From: Paenibacillus gallinarum
GTDB lineage: Bacteria; Bacillota; Bacilli; Paenibacillales; Paenibacillaceae
Direction: 5' to 3'
Length of the DNA stretch: 64,000 bases
Assembly: GCF_014836635.1 (NCBI RefSeq)
Contig: NZ_JACSQL010000006.1
Location: 209,710 to 273,709, forward strand
Within the stretch, counting starts at the first letter, position 1, and the number at the start of each line of letters is the position of its first letter. Both the position numbers and the translations under genes were made by a program. Under the pieces are notes generated by a model. The model saw nothing but the letters and a program-made list of their open reading frames with translations, had not been told where the DNA came from and did not search any database. This document shows positions 35,077 through 44,824 of this stretch, piece by piece.

Positions 35077-36108
35077 TTAGAAATGTTCGAGTACCAATTT
35101 CCCGATCATATCTCCTTGTTCGACGATGGAATGTGCTTCTCTGAGATTGGCTGCATGGATTGGTTCAAGCCTCTTCGTTAGTGTCGTATGGATCTTCTTC
35201 TGATCCACAAGAGTACTTAGTTTATTAAGGATGTCGTGCTGTCTAATCATATCTTCGGTCTCATACATGGCCCGAGTAAACATATACTCCCAGACCAATC
35301 CTGCGCTCTTGCTTTTCAGCGGAGAGAGATCGAGGGGATGATCAGATTCAACGATAGTTCCTATTGTCCCTTGGGGTGCAATCAGTTCACACATTGCTTC
35401 ATAATGCTCTCCCGTACTGTTAAGACAGAAGATGTAGTCAATATAGGTGTAACCTAGTTCTCTAACTTGGGAGACCAGATCTTCTCTATGATTTACCACA
35501 TGATCTGCGCCTTGTTTCTTAACCCAGTTGATAGATTCTGGGCGAGAGGCCGTTGCAATGACCGTTAGACCAGCATATTTACCTAGCTGCGTTGCGATCG
35601 AGCCGACACCACCGGCTCCGCTAATAATGAGAATTGTTTTATTATGATTATCAGCTGCATTCTCAGAAATACCGATTCTCTCAAACATCCCTTCCCAAGC
35701 AGTTATTCCTGTTAAAGGCAGGGCTGCAGCTTCTGCAAAGGATAATGTAGCAGGCTTATGGCCGACAATTCGCTCATCCACAAGGTGGAATTCACTATTT
35801 CCCCCCTGACGAGTGATCGTTCCCGCGTAGAATACTTCATCTCCTGGTTTAAATAAGGTGCAAGATTCACCCACTTCTTCCACAATACCCGCCACATCAT
35901 AACCAAGTATTTTGGGATCTTCTTCTTTTTTATCCTTCGGTGCTCGGACCTTTGTATCTACAGGATTTACAGATATCGCTTTTACTTTTACTAGCAAATC
36001 TCGGCCGGCCGGAGTTGGTTTTTCTATGGTTAAGTCCATGAGACTCTCTGGATCTTCAATAGGTAAGTATCTATATAACCCTACCGCTTTCATGAGCTGA
36101 TCTGACAT
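35077..36108 (-). CDS. Zinc-type alcohol dehydrogenase / quinone oxidoreductase-like protein (MDR superfamily)
   Basis: 343 residues. The GroES-like N-terminal domain includes VKAISVNPVDTKVRAP and ILGYDVAGIVEEVGESCTLF. The Rossmann domain has TILIISGAGGVGSIATQLGK and VIATASRPESINWVKKQGAD. Cys/His zinc ligands of classical ADHs are not evident, so it resembles the zinc-independent NADPH:quinone reductase branch (ZBADH2/YhdH-like). The substrate is unknown. GGAGAGG lies before the ATG. It is divergent from the VOC gene. Confidence 0.87.
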   Translation of the reverse strand: MSDQLMKAVGLYRYLPIEDPESLMDLTIEKPTPAGRDLLVKVKAISVNPVDTKVRAPKDKKEEDPKILGYDVAGIVEEVGESCTLFKPGDEVFYAGTITRQGGNSEFHLVDERIVGHKPATLSFAEAAALPLTGITAWEGMFERIGISENAADNHNKTILIISGAGGVGSIATQLGKYAGLTVIATASRPESINWVKKQGADHVVNHREDLVSQVRELGYTYIDYIFCLNSTGEHYEAMCELIAPQGTIGTIVESDHPLDLSPLKSKSAGLVWEYMFTRAMYETEDMIRQHDILNKLSTLVDQKKIHTTLTKRLEPIHAANLREAHSIVEQGDMIGKLVLEHF

Positions 36109-36290
36109 GATGAATCCTCTCCTTTTTGCATATGTTTTTTTAATTCTCTCATCCTACACTCCCTATATTACTAACCATGTTTTCGCAGAGCTATGCAGTG
36201 ATAATGTTCACGGGGGAATCTATGGAGAATGTATGTTTATGATTAATGATTCTTATAAAAAGGGTAAGAAGAGGAAGGAGGGATGTACAG

Positions 36291-36767
36291 ATGATCGCCA
36301 TTACACATATCGGATTATCCGTTCCAGATTTAGATCAAGCAATACGTTGGTATGAAGAAGTGCTCGGTTTTGAAAAAATAGCAGGTCCATACTCTTTCGA
36401 TCAAAAAAGCGAGAATCAACATAATATGACGAACGATCTGCAGGGACAGGAAGTACGGAAGATGCGAAATGCTCATTTAACTTGTGGAAATCAGGTGGGA
36501 CTTGAATTATTTGAATTCGAGGAGCCGAGAAGAAAACAGGTGCCAAAGGGAGAATATGATGGATTCTTTCATCTTTGTTTGCTGGTAGACGATATTGAAG
36601 CGGTGGCTAACCGGATTGAGGCTACAGGCGGTAAAAAAACAAGTGAAATGTGGAATACGAGGAATGGTAAACCTTATTACCTGCAGTATTGCGAAGATCC
36701 GTTCGGAAATATTCTAGAATTGTATAATAAAAGTACGGAACTAATATATGGAAATAAAGAAGACTAA
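36291..36767 (+). CDS. VOC-family (glyoxalase/bleomycin resistance/dioxygenase fold) protein
   Basis: 158 residues with paired beta-alpha-beta-beta-beta units: THIGLSVPDLDQAIRWYEEV, LGFEKIAGPYS, then FFHLCLLVDDIEAVANRIEA and YCEDPFGNILELYNKS. Putative metal ligands are the first His (ITHIGL), the Glu in VGLELFEF, the His in FFHLCLL and the Glu in NILELY. The activity is unknown; glyoxalase-like isomerase and ring-cleaving dioxygenase are both possible. ATG 36291 follows GGAAGGAGGG, so the longer reading from 36246 is rejected. Confidence 0.85.
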   Translation: MIAITHIGLSVPDLDQAIRWYEEVLGFEKIAGPYSFDQKSENQHNMTNDLQGQEVRKMRNAHLTCGNQVGLELFEFEEPRRKQVPKGEYDGFFHLCLLVDDIEAVANRIEATGGKKTSEMWNTRNGKPYYLQYCEDPFGNILELYNKSTELIYGNKED

Positions 36768-36794
36768 CGTTAATGTCTATTAAAAATAAGGAGA

Positions 36795-36839
36795 ACTTCC
36801 ACTTGGGTCATGGACCTGATCTTGTGGGAGTTTTTTTAT
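36795..36839 (+). terminator. Terminator of the VOC gene
   Basis: AACTTCCAC pairs with GTGGGAGTT, with an inner GGTC/GACC hairpin and eight T. Confidence 0.75.
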
Positions 36840-37005
36840 TTTGGATACGAATAGGGGTTCCTAATAAGGTTTATCAGCTTAACTAATAAGTACTATAAGA
36901 TGATTCTAATTGACCAGGTATTAACAGCTGTGGTAGTTTCAGTATAGATAAATAATTCTGATGAACTTACTGAGAATTAAATTCAATCATCCGAGGTGGA
37001 TCTTA

Positions 37006-38850
37006 TTGGAACTTCAGGCGAATAACAGCCCATTTACTCAGGAACAGACGGAACTACTTAATCGTTTATTACCTACTCTATCACAAACACAGCTCATTTG
37101 GCTAAGTGGATATTTTACTGCCAAACAAGCTGCTGGAACTCAAGTTGTTTCTAGTGATGGACCAAGCAGTCCAGCTTCCACAATCAATGAGACTTCAGCT
37201 CCTGCAGCTGTAGTTAGCAAGGACATTACAGTGCTGTTTGGTTCTCAAACAGGTAACAGCAGCAACCTAGCTAAAAAAATGACGAAAAAACTGGAGGAGC
37301 AAGGATTCCAAGTGAATCTGAGCTCGATGAGTGACTTTAAGACAAATCAACTTAAAAAGCTTCAAAACCTCCTCATTGTAGTCAGCACTCATGGAGAAGG
37401 AGAACCGCCGGATAGTGCGATTGCTTTCCATGAGTTTTTGAATAGTAAACGTGCACCGAAGCTTGAACAGCTGAAATATTCCGTTCTTGCGCTCGGGGAT
37501 ACATCTTATGAGTTCTTCTGTCAAACAGGTAAAGATTTTGATACACGCCTTGAAGAACTTGGGGCAGGTCGTCTGACTCCGCGTATCGATTGTGATGTTG
37601 ATTTTGATGAGTCTGCTGCGGATTGGATGAGTCAGGTACTAGAATCCCTTGGTGAGAAGTCGGCCGCAAATCTAGTAAGTGTAAGCAGTGTAGGCGCAGC
37701 AGATTCTGTTACCACAGAGTCAGTATATAGCCGCTCCAATCCATTCCAGGCTGAAGTGCTTGAGAATCTGAATCTGAACGGACGAGGATCGGACCGGGAA
37801 ACAAGGCATTTGGAATTATCACTGGAAGGTTCGGGGCTCACTTATCAGGCAGGCGACAGTCTCGGAATTTATCCGCAGAATCACCCGCAACTCGTTGAAG
37901 ACATTATCTCTGCTTCAGGGTGGAATGCAGAAGAACTCGTGTCCTTATCCAAAAATAAAGGCGAAGTTTCATTAAGAGAAGCTCTTCAATTCCATTATGA
38001 AATTACCGTTCTTACCAAACCGCTGCTTGAGCAGATTGTGAAGATTACAGCAAATGCTGAACTTAGAAAACTGCTTGAACCAGGTAATGAACAACAGCTC
38101 CGCAGTTATATTTCGGAACACGATTTACTTGATCTTATACAGGATTATAAGCTCGAAGGCGTATCTGCTAAAGACTTGGTATCTGTGCTTCGTAAAGTTC
38201 CAGCTAGACTGTATTCGATAGCAAGCAGTCCAAGTGCTTATCCAGATGAAGTGCATTTGACGGTACGTACGGTTCGCTATGAACACAAAGGACGTAACCG
38301 GTACGGAGTATGCTCTACACAACTGGCAGAACGCATTCAGCCAGGAGAGACATTACCTGTTTTTATCCAGCAAAATGATGGGTTTAAGCTTCCTGATAGC
38401 CCTGACGCGCCGATCATCATGATTGGACCAGGCACGGGCGTTGCGCCGTTTAGAGCATTTCTTGGTGAAAGAGAAGAAAGCGGCAGTGAGGGCAAGAACT
38501 GGCTCATTTATGGAGATCAGCATTTTGCAACCGACTTTCTCTATCAAGTGGAATGGCAGCGCTGGCTTGCAGATGGAATTCTTACCAATATGGACGTTGC
38601 CTTCTCACGTGATACGGATCAGAAAGTTTACGTTCAGCACCGGATGCAGGAAAGAAGCCGAGAGATTTATGAGTGGCTGCAAGAAGGTGCATACATCTAT
38701 GTGTGTGGGGATGAGAAAAAGATGGCACACGACGTTCATTCCACGCTTGCTGCCATCCTTGTACAAGAAGGCGGCATGACGATGGAACAAGCAACCGATT
38801 ATCTGATAGAGCTTCAACAGCAAAAACGATACCAGCGTGATGTCTATTAA
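37006..38850 (+). CDS. cysJ: Assimilatory sulfite reductase (NADPH), flavoprotein subunit
   Basis: 614 residues. The flavodoxin (FMN) domain has [17 protein letters not shown]. The FAD domain has [20 protein letters not shown] and [15 protein letters not shown]. The NADPH domain has [19 protein letters not shown], and the protein ends RYQRDVY as in CysJ. It transfers electrons from NADPH to the CysI hemoprotein for six-electron reduction of sulfite to sulfide in cysteine synthesis. TTG 37006 is chosen because GAGGTGG precedes it and the product then starts [14 protein letters not shown], as in Bacillus CysJ. cysI follows after 37 bp. Confidence 0.95.
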   Translation: MELQANNSPFTQEQTELLNRLLPTLSQTQLIWLSGYFTAKQAAGTQVVSSDGPSSPASTINETSAPAAVVSKDITVLFGSQTGNSSNLAKKMTKKLEEQGFQVNLSSMSDFKTNQLKKLQNLLIVVSTHGEGEPPDSAIAFHEFLNSKRAPKLEQLKYSVLALGDTSYEFFCQTGKDFDTRLEELGAGRLTPRIDCDVDFDESAADWMSQVLESLGEKSAANLVSVSSVGAADSVTTESVYSRSNPFQAEVLENLNLNGRGSDRETRHLELSLEGSGLTYQAGDSLGIYPQNHPQLVEDIISASGWNAEELVSLSKNKGEVSLREALQFHYEITVLTKPLLEQIVKITANAELRKLLEPGNEQQLRSYISEHDLLDLIQDYKLEGVSAKDLVSVLRKVPARLYSIASSPSAYPDEVHLTVRTVRYEHKGRNRYGVCSTQLAERIQPGETLPVFIQQNDGFKLPDSPDAPIIMIGPGTGVAPFRAFLGEREESGSEGKNWLIYGDQHFATDFLYQVEWQRWLADGILTNMDVAFSRDTDQKVYVQHRMQERSREIYEWLQEGAYIYVCGDEKKMAHDVHSTLAAILVQEGGMTMEQATDYLIELQQQKRYQRDVY

Positions 38851-38887
38851 GCCTACGGCTTTAATAGATACGAGAGGAGATTCCAGC

Positions 38888-40612
38888 ATGGCTATAAATG
38901 AACTTTATCCACCTCAGAATGCGCCTCACAGTGATGTCGAGGAGATTAAACGTCGCAGTGATTTTTTAAGAGGAAGTCTTGTCCAGACTTTAAAAGATCC
39001 AATTACAGGATCCATTCCGGAAGATGATAACCGGTTAATGAAACACCACGGAAGTTATATGCAGGATGATCGTGATTTGCGTAATGAGCGTGCCAAACAA
39101 AAGCTTGAGCCGGCATATCAGTTCATGCTTCGTGTTCGTGCTTCAGGCGGAGTGGTCACGCCAGAACAATGGCTTATGATGGACCGTATCTCACATAAAT
39201 ATGGTAATGACACGATTCGATTAACCACTCGTCAGTCTTTTCAGCTGCACGGTGTACTGAAGTGGAATCTAAAGAATACCATTCGTGAAGTAAACGATGC
39301 ACTGCTCAGTACCTTGGCAGCGTGCGGAGATGTAAACCGGAATGTGATGTGTAATCCGAACCCTTACCAGTCTGAAGTACACGAAGAAGTATACGAGTGG
39401 GCTCGCAAAGTAAGTGAGCATCTTGATCCGAGAACGCGTGCTTACCACGAAATCTGGCTGGATGAAGAGAAAATTATCGATACCCGTGATAACGAATGGG
39501 AACAAGAACCGATTTATGGAGCAGTATACTTACCGCGTAAGTTTAAGATCGGGATAGCGGTACCTCCATCAAATGATGTCGATGTATTTTCACAAGATTT
39601 AGGTCTGATCGCTATCGTAGAAGATGGAAAACTGAAAGGATTTAATGTCTCTGTCGGCGGCGGGATGGGAATGTCTCACGGAGATACCAAGACGTATCCG
39701 CAAGTTGGTAAGGTCATTGGTTTCTGCACGCCTGAGCAAATGGTTGATATTGCTGAGAAAATTGTAACTATTCAGCGGGACTACGGAGATCGTGCGGTAC
39801 GGAAGCATGCTCGTTTTAAATATACCGTTGATGATCGTGGTATTGACTGGCTGAAGAATGAATTAACCGCACGACTGGGTTATACATTGGAAGAAGCAAG
39901 ACCTTACGAATTTGATCATAATGGAGATCGTTACGGCTGGATTCAAGGAAGTAATGGGAAGTGGCACTTTACGCTGTTTATCCAGAATGGCCGTATCGTA
40001 GATCTTGAGGATTACCCGCTCATGACAGGACTTCGCGAAATTGCCAAGATTCACAAAGGTGATTTCCGCTTAACAGCGAATCAGAACCTGATCATTGGTA
40101 ATGTAGGAAACAAGAGTAAGAAGAAGATTGAAAAATTGATTCAGGAATACAGACTCACTGATGGTCTTCACTATTCTGCGCTTCGCAGAAGTTCGATGGC
40201 TTGTGTTGCGCTTCCTACCTGCGGACTGGCTATGGCTGAATCTGAACGTTATTTACCTTCCTTAATGGATAAAATCGAGCCTATGCTTGAACGCAATGGC
40301 CTACGTGATAAAGAGATTGTGATTCGGATGACCGGTTGTCCTAACGGATGTGCTCGTCCGATGCTCGCAGAACTTTCGTTTATTGGAAAAGGTCCTGGCA
40401 AATACAATATGTATTTAGGCGGAGCCCATAATGGATCCCGTCTAAATAAGCTTTATAAGGAAAACATCGGGGAAACCGAGATTTTGGAATCTCTTGAACC
40501 TATCATTTCAAGATATGCTGTAGAACGTTACGATGGTGAGCACTTCGGTGATTTCGTGATCCGTGCGGAATATGTTAATGCGGTATATGATGGTCAGCAA
40601 TTCCACGCCTAG
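38888..40612 (+). CDS. cysI: Assimilatory sulfite reductase, hemoprotein (beta) subunit
   Basis: 574 residues. The siroheme/[4Fe-4S] ligand cysteines appear as [17 protein letters not shown] and [16 protein letters not shown]. Earlier conserved parts are [38 protein letters not shown] and [14 protein letters not shown]. It binds sulfite and reduces it to sulfide with electrons from CysJ. ATG 38888 follows GAGAGGAGA. It forms the cysJI operon and ends at a terminator. No sulfate uptake or activation gene lies nearby. Confidence 0.96.
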   Translation: MAINELYPPQNAPHSDVEEIKRRSDFLRGSLVQTLKDPITGSIPEDDNRLMKHHGSYMQDDRDLRNERAKQKLEPAYQFMLRVRASGGVVTPEQWLMMDRISHKYGNDTIRLTTRQSFQLHGVLKWNLKNTIREVNDALLSTLAACGDVNRNVMCNPNPYQSEVHEEVYEWARKVSEHLDPRTRAYHEIWLDEEKIIDTRDNEWEQEPIYGAVYLPRKFKIGIAVPPSNDVDVFSQDLGLIAIVEDGKLKGFNVSVGGGMGMSHGDTKTYPQVGKVIGFCTPEQMVDIAEKIVTIQRDYGDRAVRKHARFKYTVDDRGIDWLKNELTARLGYTLEEARPYEFDHNGDRYGWIQGSNGKWHFTLFIQNGRIVDLEDYPLMTGLREIAKIHKGDFRLTANQNLIIGNVGNKSKKKIEKLIQEYRLTDGLHYSALRRSSMACVALPTCGLAMAESERYLPSLMDKIEPMLERNGLRDKEIVIRMTGCPNGCARPMLAELSFIGKGPGKYNMYLGGAHNGSRLNKLYKENIGETEILESLEPIISRYAVERYDGEHFGDFVIRAEYVNAVYDGQQFHA

Positions 40613-40631
40613 CATTTAGCACTAATTCGAT

Positions 40632-40676
40632 AAAAAGCAGTTTCTCGGTGTTTATCCGGGGGCTGCTTTTTTTTAT
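40632..40676 (+). terminator. Terminator of cysJI
   Basis: AAAAGCAG pairs with CTGCTTTT around a GC-rich loop, with a long T tract. Confidence 0.8.
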
Positions 40677-40835
40677 GTGGGGAACGTTCTCAATGCAGGG
40701 CCAGAACTGTTCGATCTTCTTCTCATCAGATTAGGACTTTGGCAAGAAGCATTCTTCACGTATAATGTGATAGCATGGGATCTGAAAAGGTCTACTGTAT
40801 GATTTGCGTCATTAATCTTATAAGGAAGTGTTACC

Positions 40836-41954
40836 GTGGCAGAGCCGCTTAAAAATGTATATAATGAAGCTTTTTTACTTCAGTTAGGACGAAAAATATC
40901 GGCTGTCTATCCTCCTTTTCAAGTAGATTCCTTCATTCAGCAAGTGATGGATGAGAGCTTTGAAGCGAAAGCTTTAAAAGAACGGATCCGTACAATCACG
41001 ATTGCGATGGGGACCTTTTTACCTGAGCGTTATGAGGATGCGATTCAGATCTTATTTACCGTGGGCGAATCTTGTTCCGGTTTTCCATATCTAATCATGC
41101 CGGACTTTGTGGAGGTCTTTGGTCAAGAGGAACAGCATTGGGATCTATCCATGCAGGCGTTAGAGAAATTCACCCAGCACTCCTCTGCGGAGTTTGCAGT
41201 AAGGCCATTCATTATCCGCCATCCGGAAAAGATGATGGAACAAATGATGAAATGGTCTCTACATCCGATTGATCATGTACGGCGTTTAGCCAGTGAAGGC
41301 TGTAGACCTAGACTTCCTTGGGGGCAGGCCCTCACCTTGTTTAAACAAGATCCAGCTCCGATTCTCCCCATTTTGGAACAATTAAAGGCAGATCCTTCTC
41401 TATATGTACGCAAGAGTGTTGCCAATAACTTAAATGATATAGCCAAGGATCATCCGAATATCGTTATAGAAACGGCGCGTAGATGGATGGGACAAGACCC
41501 CTATACGGACTGGATTGTAAGACACGGCTGCAGAACACTGATACGTAAAGCAGAACCCGAGGTGATGGCTCTCTTCGGATATGCTGAATCAGCGGAAGGG
41601 ACAGCATTAGTAACTGAGGCAGAGATTACGGCGAGTCCAGCTGCCTTGCACATTGGAGAAAGCTGTGATCTTAGTTATAACCTAATTGTAAGGGAAGGCA
41701 ATCCTGCCCGGCTGCGTATCGAGTACGGAATTGATTTTGTGAAGTCCAGCGGACAAGTTTCACGTAAGAAGTTTCTATTGTCCGATAAAACAGTAGCGGG
41801 AGGAACACGTCTCAGCGGATCTAGAAAACATCGCTGGGCTGATCTAACGACCCGCAAGCATTATGTCGGGGTTCACCGAATCGCACTACTCATTAACGGG
41901 CAGGAATCAGCTTATACAGAGATTGATTTGAAGCCTGCTAACTCCATCGATTAG
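40836..41954 (+). CDS. DNA alkylation repair protein, AlkC-like (HEAT-like repeats plus C-terminal Ig-like domain)
   Basis: 372 residues. Residues 1-230 form HEAT-like helical repeats, with EPLKNVYNEAFLLQLGRKIS, HPIDHVRRLASEGCRPRLPW, LYVRKSVANNLNDIAKDHP and DWIVRHGCRTLIRKAEPEV. This is the AlkC/AlkD DNA glycosylase superfamily, which removes cationic alkylated bases such as 3-methyladenine. The last 100 residues (ITASPAALHIGESCDLSYNL to QESAYTEIDL) look like an immunoglobulin-type beta sandwich, as described for AlkC. GGAAGTG lies before the GTG start. It is monocistronic. The ATL gene at 29.4 kb also concerns alkylation damage, but the two are not linked. Confidence 0.82.
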   Translation: MAEPLKNVYNEAFLLQLGRKISAVYPPFQVDSFIQQVMDESFEAKALKERIRTITIAMGTFLPERYEDAIQILFTVGESCSGFPYLIMPDFVEVFGQEEQHWDLSMQALEKFTQHSSAEFAVRPFIIRHPEKMMEQMMKWSLHPIDHVRRLASEGCRPRLPWGQALTLFKQDPAPILPILEQLKADPSLYVRKSVANNLNDIAKDHPNIVIETARRWMGQDPYTDWIVRHGCRTLIRKAEPEVMALFGYAESAEGTALVTEAEITASPAALHIGESCDLSYNLIVREGNPARLRIEYGIDFVKSSGQVSRKKFLLSDKTVAGGTRLSGSRKHRWADLTTRKHYVGVHRIALLINGQESAYTEIDLKPANSID

Positions 41955-41982
41955 GTCCTTTGAATTTATGAACATACGACCG

Positions 41983-42014
41983 AGACTGCTCAACTTCCTT
42001 GAGCAGTCTTTTTT
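41983..42014 (+). terminator. Terminator of the AlkC-like gene
   Basis: AGACTGCTCAA pairs perfectly with TTGAGCAGTCT and is followed by TTTTT. Confidence 0.88.
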
Positions 42015-42217
42015 ACGTCAACTTGGGGTAGGTTCCGTAGTATTCTTCTAAAGTATGTGAAGTAGCTAGAGACAATAGTAGGATGATTGTTTAGAATATT
42101 ACTAAATAATGTAAAACGAAAAGTGCATTCATTTTAGCAAGCTGTCTTCACAAAGCACAAAAGAACAGGATCTAACTACATAAGGATCGTAAGATGTATC
42201 TAAGGGGTGATTGATTA

Positions 42218-43078
42218 ATGAACTACGTAGAATCGCTTCAAAAAGCGATCTCCTATATGGAGAGTCATTTGGATGAAGAGATTCAAATTCAGTACATCGC
42301 CAAAGAAGCGAATATGTCAGCTTATCATTTTCAGCGACTGTTCATGCTTTTAACAGACACTTCAGTGGCAGAGTATATCCGGCGTAGACGGCTGACCTTA
42401 GCTGCACAAGAATTAAGTACTTCGTCTGTCAGAATCATAGATGTCGCTCTTCGTTACGGTTATGAAACTCCTGAATCATTTACGAAAGCATTTCGAAGAC
42501 AACATGGTATGACACCAACAGAGGCAAGAAAAGAAAACAGAAATTTTACATCTTATAACCGCCTGGCTATCCAGGTGAGTCTGAAAGGAGCAGATCCTAT
42601 GAAATATCGAATCGTCGAGAAAGAAGCCTTTGAGGTAATTGGTGTGCATCGCACTTTTTCAATGGTAACTGCTGAGAAGTTTAATGAGGTTCCTAAAATG
42701 TGGCATGAGTCTCATCAGAATGGAATTAATGATCGACTGTTTACGCTGAACAATGGAGACATTAAAGGGATTCTCGGTGTATGCACACCATCAGAAGCTG
42801 GAGAAAAATCGATGGAATACTGGATAGCGGCAGAATATAAAGGTGAAGAACAAGAGGGTTTTGAAAAATTAACAATTCCTGCTGCGACCTGGGCCGTATT
42901 TGAAGTCATCGGTCCGATGCCAAATGCGATACAAGATGCTTGGACTCGCATCTATTCAGAGTGGTTTCCTTCGAGTGGATATAAGCAATCATTAAATATT
43001 GAATTTGAATATTACACGGATGAAGATCCATCAAAGGAAGATCTTTATACCGAAATCTGGATTCCTATTAAACGTTAA
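42218..43078 (+). CDS. AraC-family regulator with GyrI-like effector domain (Rob/SoxS-like architecture)
   Basis: 286 residues. The double HTH of AraC/XylS type is at the N-terminus (YMESHLDEEIQIQYIAKEAN, AYHFQRLFMLLTDTSVAEYI, VALRYGYETPESFTKAFRRQ, HGMTPTEARK). It is followed by a GyrI-like small-molecule-binding domain (YRIVEKEAFEVIGVHRTFSM to YTEIWIPIKR). Such proteins respond to drugs or hydrophobic compounds; the targets are unknown. AAGGGGTGA precedes the ATG. The adjacent genes do not indicate a target. Confidence 0.9.
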   Translation: MNYVESLQKAISYMESHLDEEIQIQYIAKEANMSAYHFQRLFMLLTDTSVAEYIRRRRLTLAAQELSTSSVRIIDVALRYGYETPESFTKAFRRQHGMTPTEARKENRNFTSYNRLAIQVSLKGADPMKYRIVEKEAFEVIGVHRTFSMVTAEKFNEVPKMWHESHQNGINDRLFTLNNGDIKGILGVCTPSEAGEKSMEYWIAAEYKGEEQEGFEKLTIPAATWAVFEVIGPMPNAIQDAWTRIYSEWFPSSGYKQSLNIEFEYYTDEDPSKEDLYTEIWIPIKR

Positions 43079-43106
43079 ACATCTTTATTAGAGGATAAAT
43101 ACGAAT

Positions 43107-43152
43107 GCAAAAGCACATGGATGTGATTACACCCGTGTTGCTTTTGCTTTTT
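43107..43152. terminator. Bidirectional terminator between AraC/GyrI and YqcI/YcgG genes
   Basis: GCAAAAGCACATGG pairs with CCGTGTTGCTTTTGC with two imperfections, and A and T runs lie on either side. Confidence 0.75.
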
Positions 43153-43158
43153 GATAAT

Positions 43159-43908
43159 CTAGCTTTGTTTCTTAAGATGAAGATGAGCAAAAGGACACTT
43201 GGACTCTGCCGTCGAAGTATTATCATCGTTTAGGAAATACTGCTTCCATTCATAGTTATCCTGACTTCCGTAAGATTGGAGATCGGGATGAATACCTACC
43301 TCATCATAAGCTTCAATTCGTTCTCTTATTTTCGTTTTGAGCTGTACAGATGCTTGAGCATTGGAATTAAACTCGGTAAGTACCCAGCGCGGCGTTATCG
43401 CATATATAAAATACGGGAAATAGCGACTTTGTCTGCGATCATGTGCGGGGGTTGCGCAGTACATAAAATACTGTTCACCCGCATAACAATATTCCCATAC
43501 ATGATGGTGCGGATCGGTTGGGATATGAGAGGGCCATTCTTCTTGATCCCTGCTGCTAACTTTACTTAGGACGTCCCAGAACAATTGGCGATAATCAGAG
43601 ACCTGGTAGTTCTTTTGGATATCTGGCGGAGTATCGAAAAAAGCAATTAATGAAGTGTATTTACCAAATGCTTGAGACTGCTCACCATACATACTCAGCA
43701 GTTCAGCAAGTTCATCAGCTGCCTGATCGGACCTCGGATCACTAAGAAAACCATATCTGAAGTGATTTAGTTTAAATCCAATCGTAGCAGGTATACAAGG
43801 AAACTTATGTGCCGTATCTGTCATTTTAGATTCAAAAAGTTGAAAGGCATCTTGCTGCCATTTCCCTAGTGACAAAGTGCTTAGTTTTTCTTTCTCAAAC
43901 AAGAGCAT
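43159..43908 (-). CDS. YqcI/YcgG-family protein
   Basis: 249 residues of the YqcI/YcgG family (unknown function; related to heme-oxygenase-like or hydroxylase folds in some annotations). Recognised segments are FPCIPATIGFKLNHFRYGFL, SLIAFFDTPPDIQKNYQVSD, EEWPSHIPTDPHHHVWEYCY and the closing KCPFAHLHLKK. The HHH cluster and the C-terminal Cys-His pair could bind metal, by inference. GGAGGAAG lies before the ATG. It is monocistronic. Confidence 0.85.
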   Translation of the reverse strand: MLLFEKEKLSTLSLGKWQQDAFQLFESKMTDTAHKFPCIPATIGFKLNHFRYGFLSDPRSDQAADELAELLSMYGEQSQAFGKYTSLIAFFDTPPDIQKNYQVSDYRQLFWDVLSKVSSRDQEEWPSHIPTDPHHHVWEYCYAGEQYFMYCATPAHDRRQSRYFPYFIYAITPRWVLTEFNSNAQASVQLKTKIRERIEAYDEVGIHPDLQSYGSQDNYEWKQYFLNDDNTSTAESKCPFAHLHLKKQS

Positions 43909-44001
43909 GTATGACTTCCTCCTTTGTTGCTAACGTATTAATGGAGGTCGTTATGTGTGTTTGTCCTATCTATTTAGTTTTAGCATGAAAGGAACGAATA
44001 G

Positions 44002-44547
44002 ATGATCATAACCTTTATCATTGTTTGTGAAATCGGATTTTGGATATTCGTATTGGGCGGTCTCTACTGCAGGTATGTATTACATAAGAAAAGACTCGGA
44101 AATATACTTCTCTTCTGTACTCCGATCATTGATCTTGCTCTGCTTGTTGCTACTGTAATTAGTCTTCAAAATGGTGCCCCAGCGTCGTTTGCTCACGCAC
44201 TAGCTGCTGTATATATTGGTGTGTCGATCGGGCTAGGACATCGGATGATTAGATGGATGGATCTGAGGTTTGCATATTGGTTTGCCAACGGGCCAAAACC
44301 GCAGAAGAAGTATGGAAAAGAACATGCTAGAGAAGAAATGCGAGGCTTTGCCGCCCACTTGGTGTCATGGATTATCGGCTGCTCGCTCCTATACGGTATG
44401 ATAATTTGGATAAATAACGAGGTGAATTCGGAACCTTTCCGAGAAACGATAAAGGTCTGGTCTATTATCCTTGTTATTGATCTATTAATCAGTGCTAGTT
44501 ACACGGTTTGGCCCCGTCTTGAAAAGCAGAGTAAAACAAATAATTAG
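44002..44547 (+). CDS. Multi-pass membrane protein of unknown function
   Basis: 181 residues with five predicted helices (ITFIIVCEIGFWIFVLGGLY; NILLFCTPIIDLALLVATVI; HALAAVYIGVSIGLGH; HLVSWIIGCSLLYGMIIWIN; WSIILVIDLLISASYTVWP) and a central KPQKKYGKEHAREEMRGF loop. It looks like the YmcC-type Bacillus membrane proteins, but I hold that name only loosely. GAAAGGAAC lies before the ATG. A terminator follows the stop. Confidence 0.7.
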   Translation: MIITFIIVCEIGFWIFVLGGLYCRYVLHKKRLGNILLFCTPIIDLALLVATVISLQNGAPASFAHALAAVYIGVSIGLGHRMIRWMDLRFAYWFANGPKPQKKYGKEHAREEMRGFAAHLVSWIIGCSLLYGMIIWINNEVNSEPFRETIKVWSIILVIDLLISASYTVWPRLEKQSKTNN

Positions 44548-44568
44548 CTTAAAATTGTTATGAATTAG

Positions 44569-44598
44569 AAGGATGCCAAGAGGCATTCTTTTTTTATT
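44569..44598 (+). terminator. Terminator after the 44002 gene
   Basis: AAGGATGCC pairs with GGCATTCTT around AAGA, followed by TTTTTTATTTT. Confidence 0.8.
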
Positions 44599-44608
44599 TT
44601 AAAATACC

Positions 44609-44656
44609 TGAATCAATTTCATATTTATCGTTTTAATGAGATATGAAATTGATTCA
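44609..44656. repeat. Perfect 16-bp inverted repeat with 16-nt loop
   Basis: TGAATCAATTTCATAT and ATATGAAATTGATTCA flank 16 nt. It comes just after a terminator and 170 bp before the pyruvate-oxidase gene. There is no T tract after it, so it is more likely an operator or element remnant than a terminator. Confidence 0.6.
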
Positions 44657-44824
44657 CCTACGTGGGCTGTGATCTAACATTATGAATGAGTTTACATATA
44701 GAAAAAAGGGGCTTTTATGAAAAAGCGTTACTGTTCTTGTCTGGAAGGGTATAGATAATCAGATGCAAGATCGGGTTCAGATTCTTATTTGCCTCAAGAT
44801 TATACTAGAAAAGGATGAGGATAC

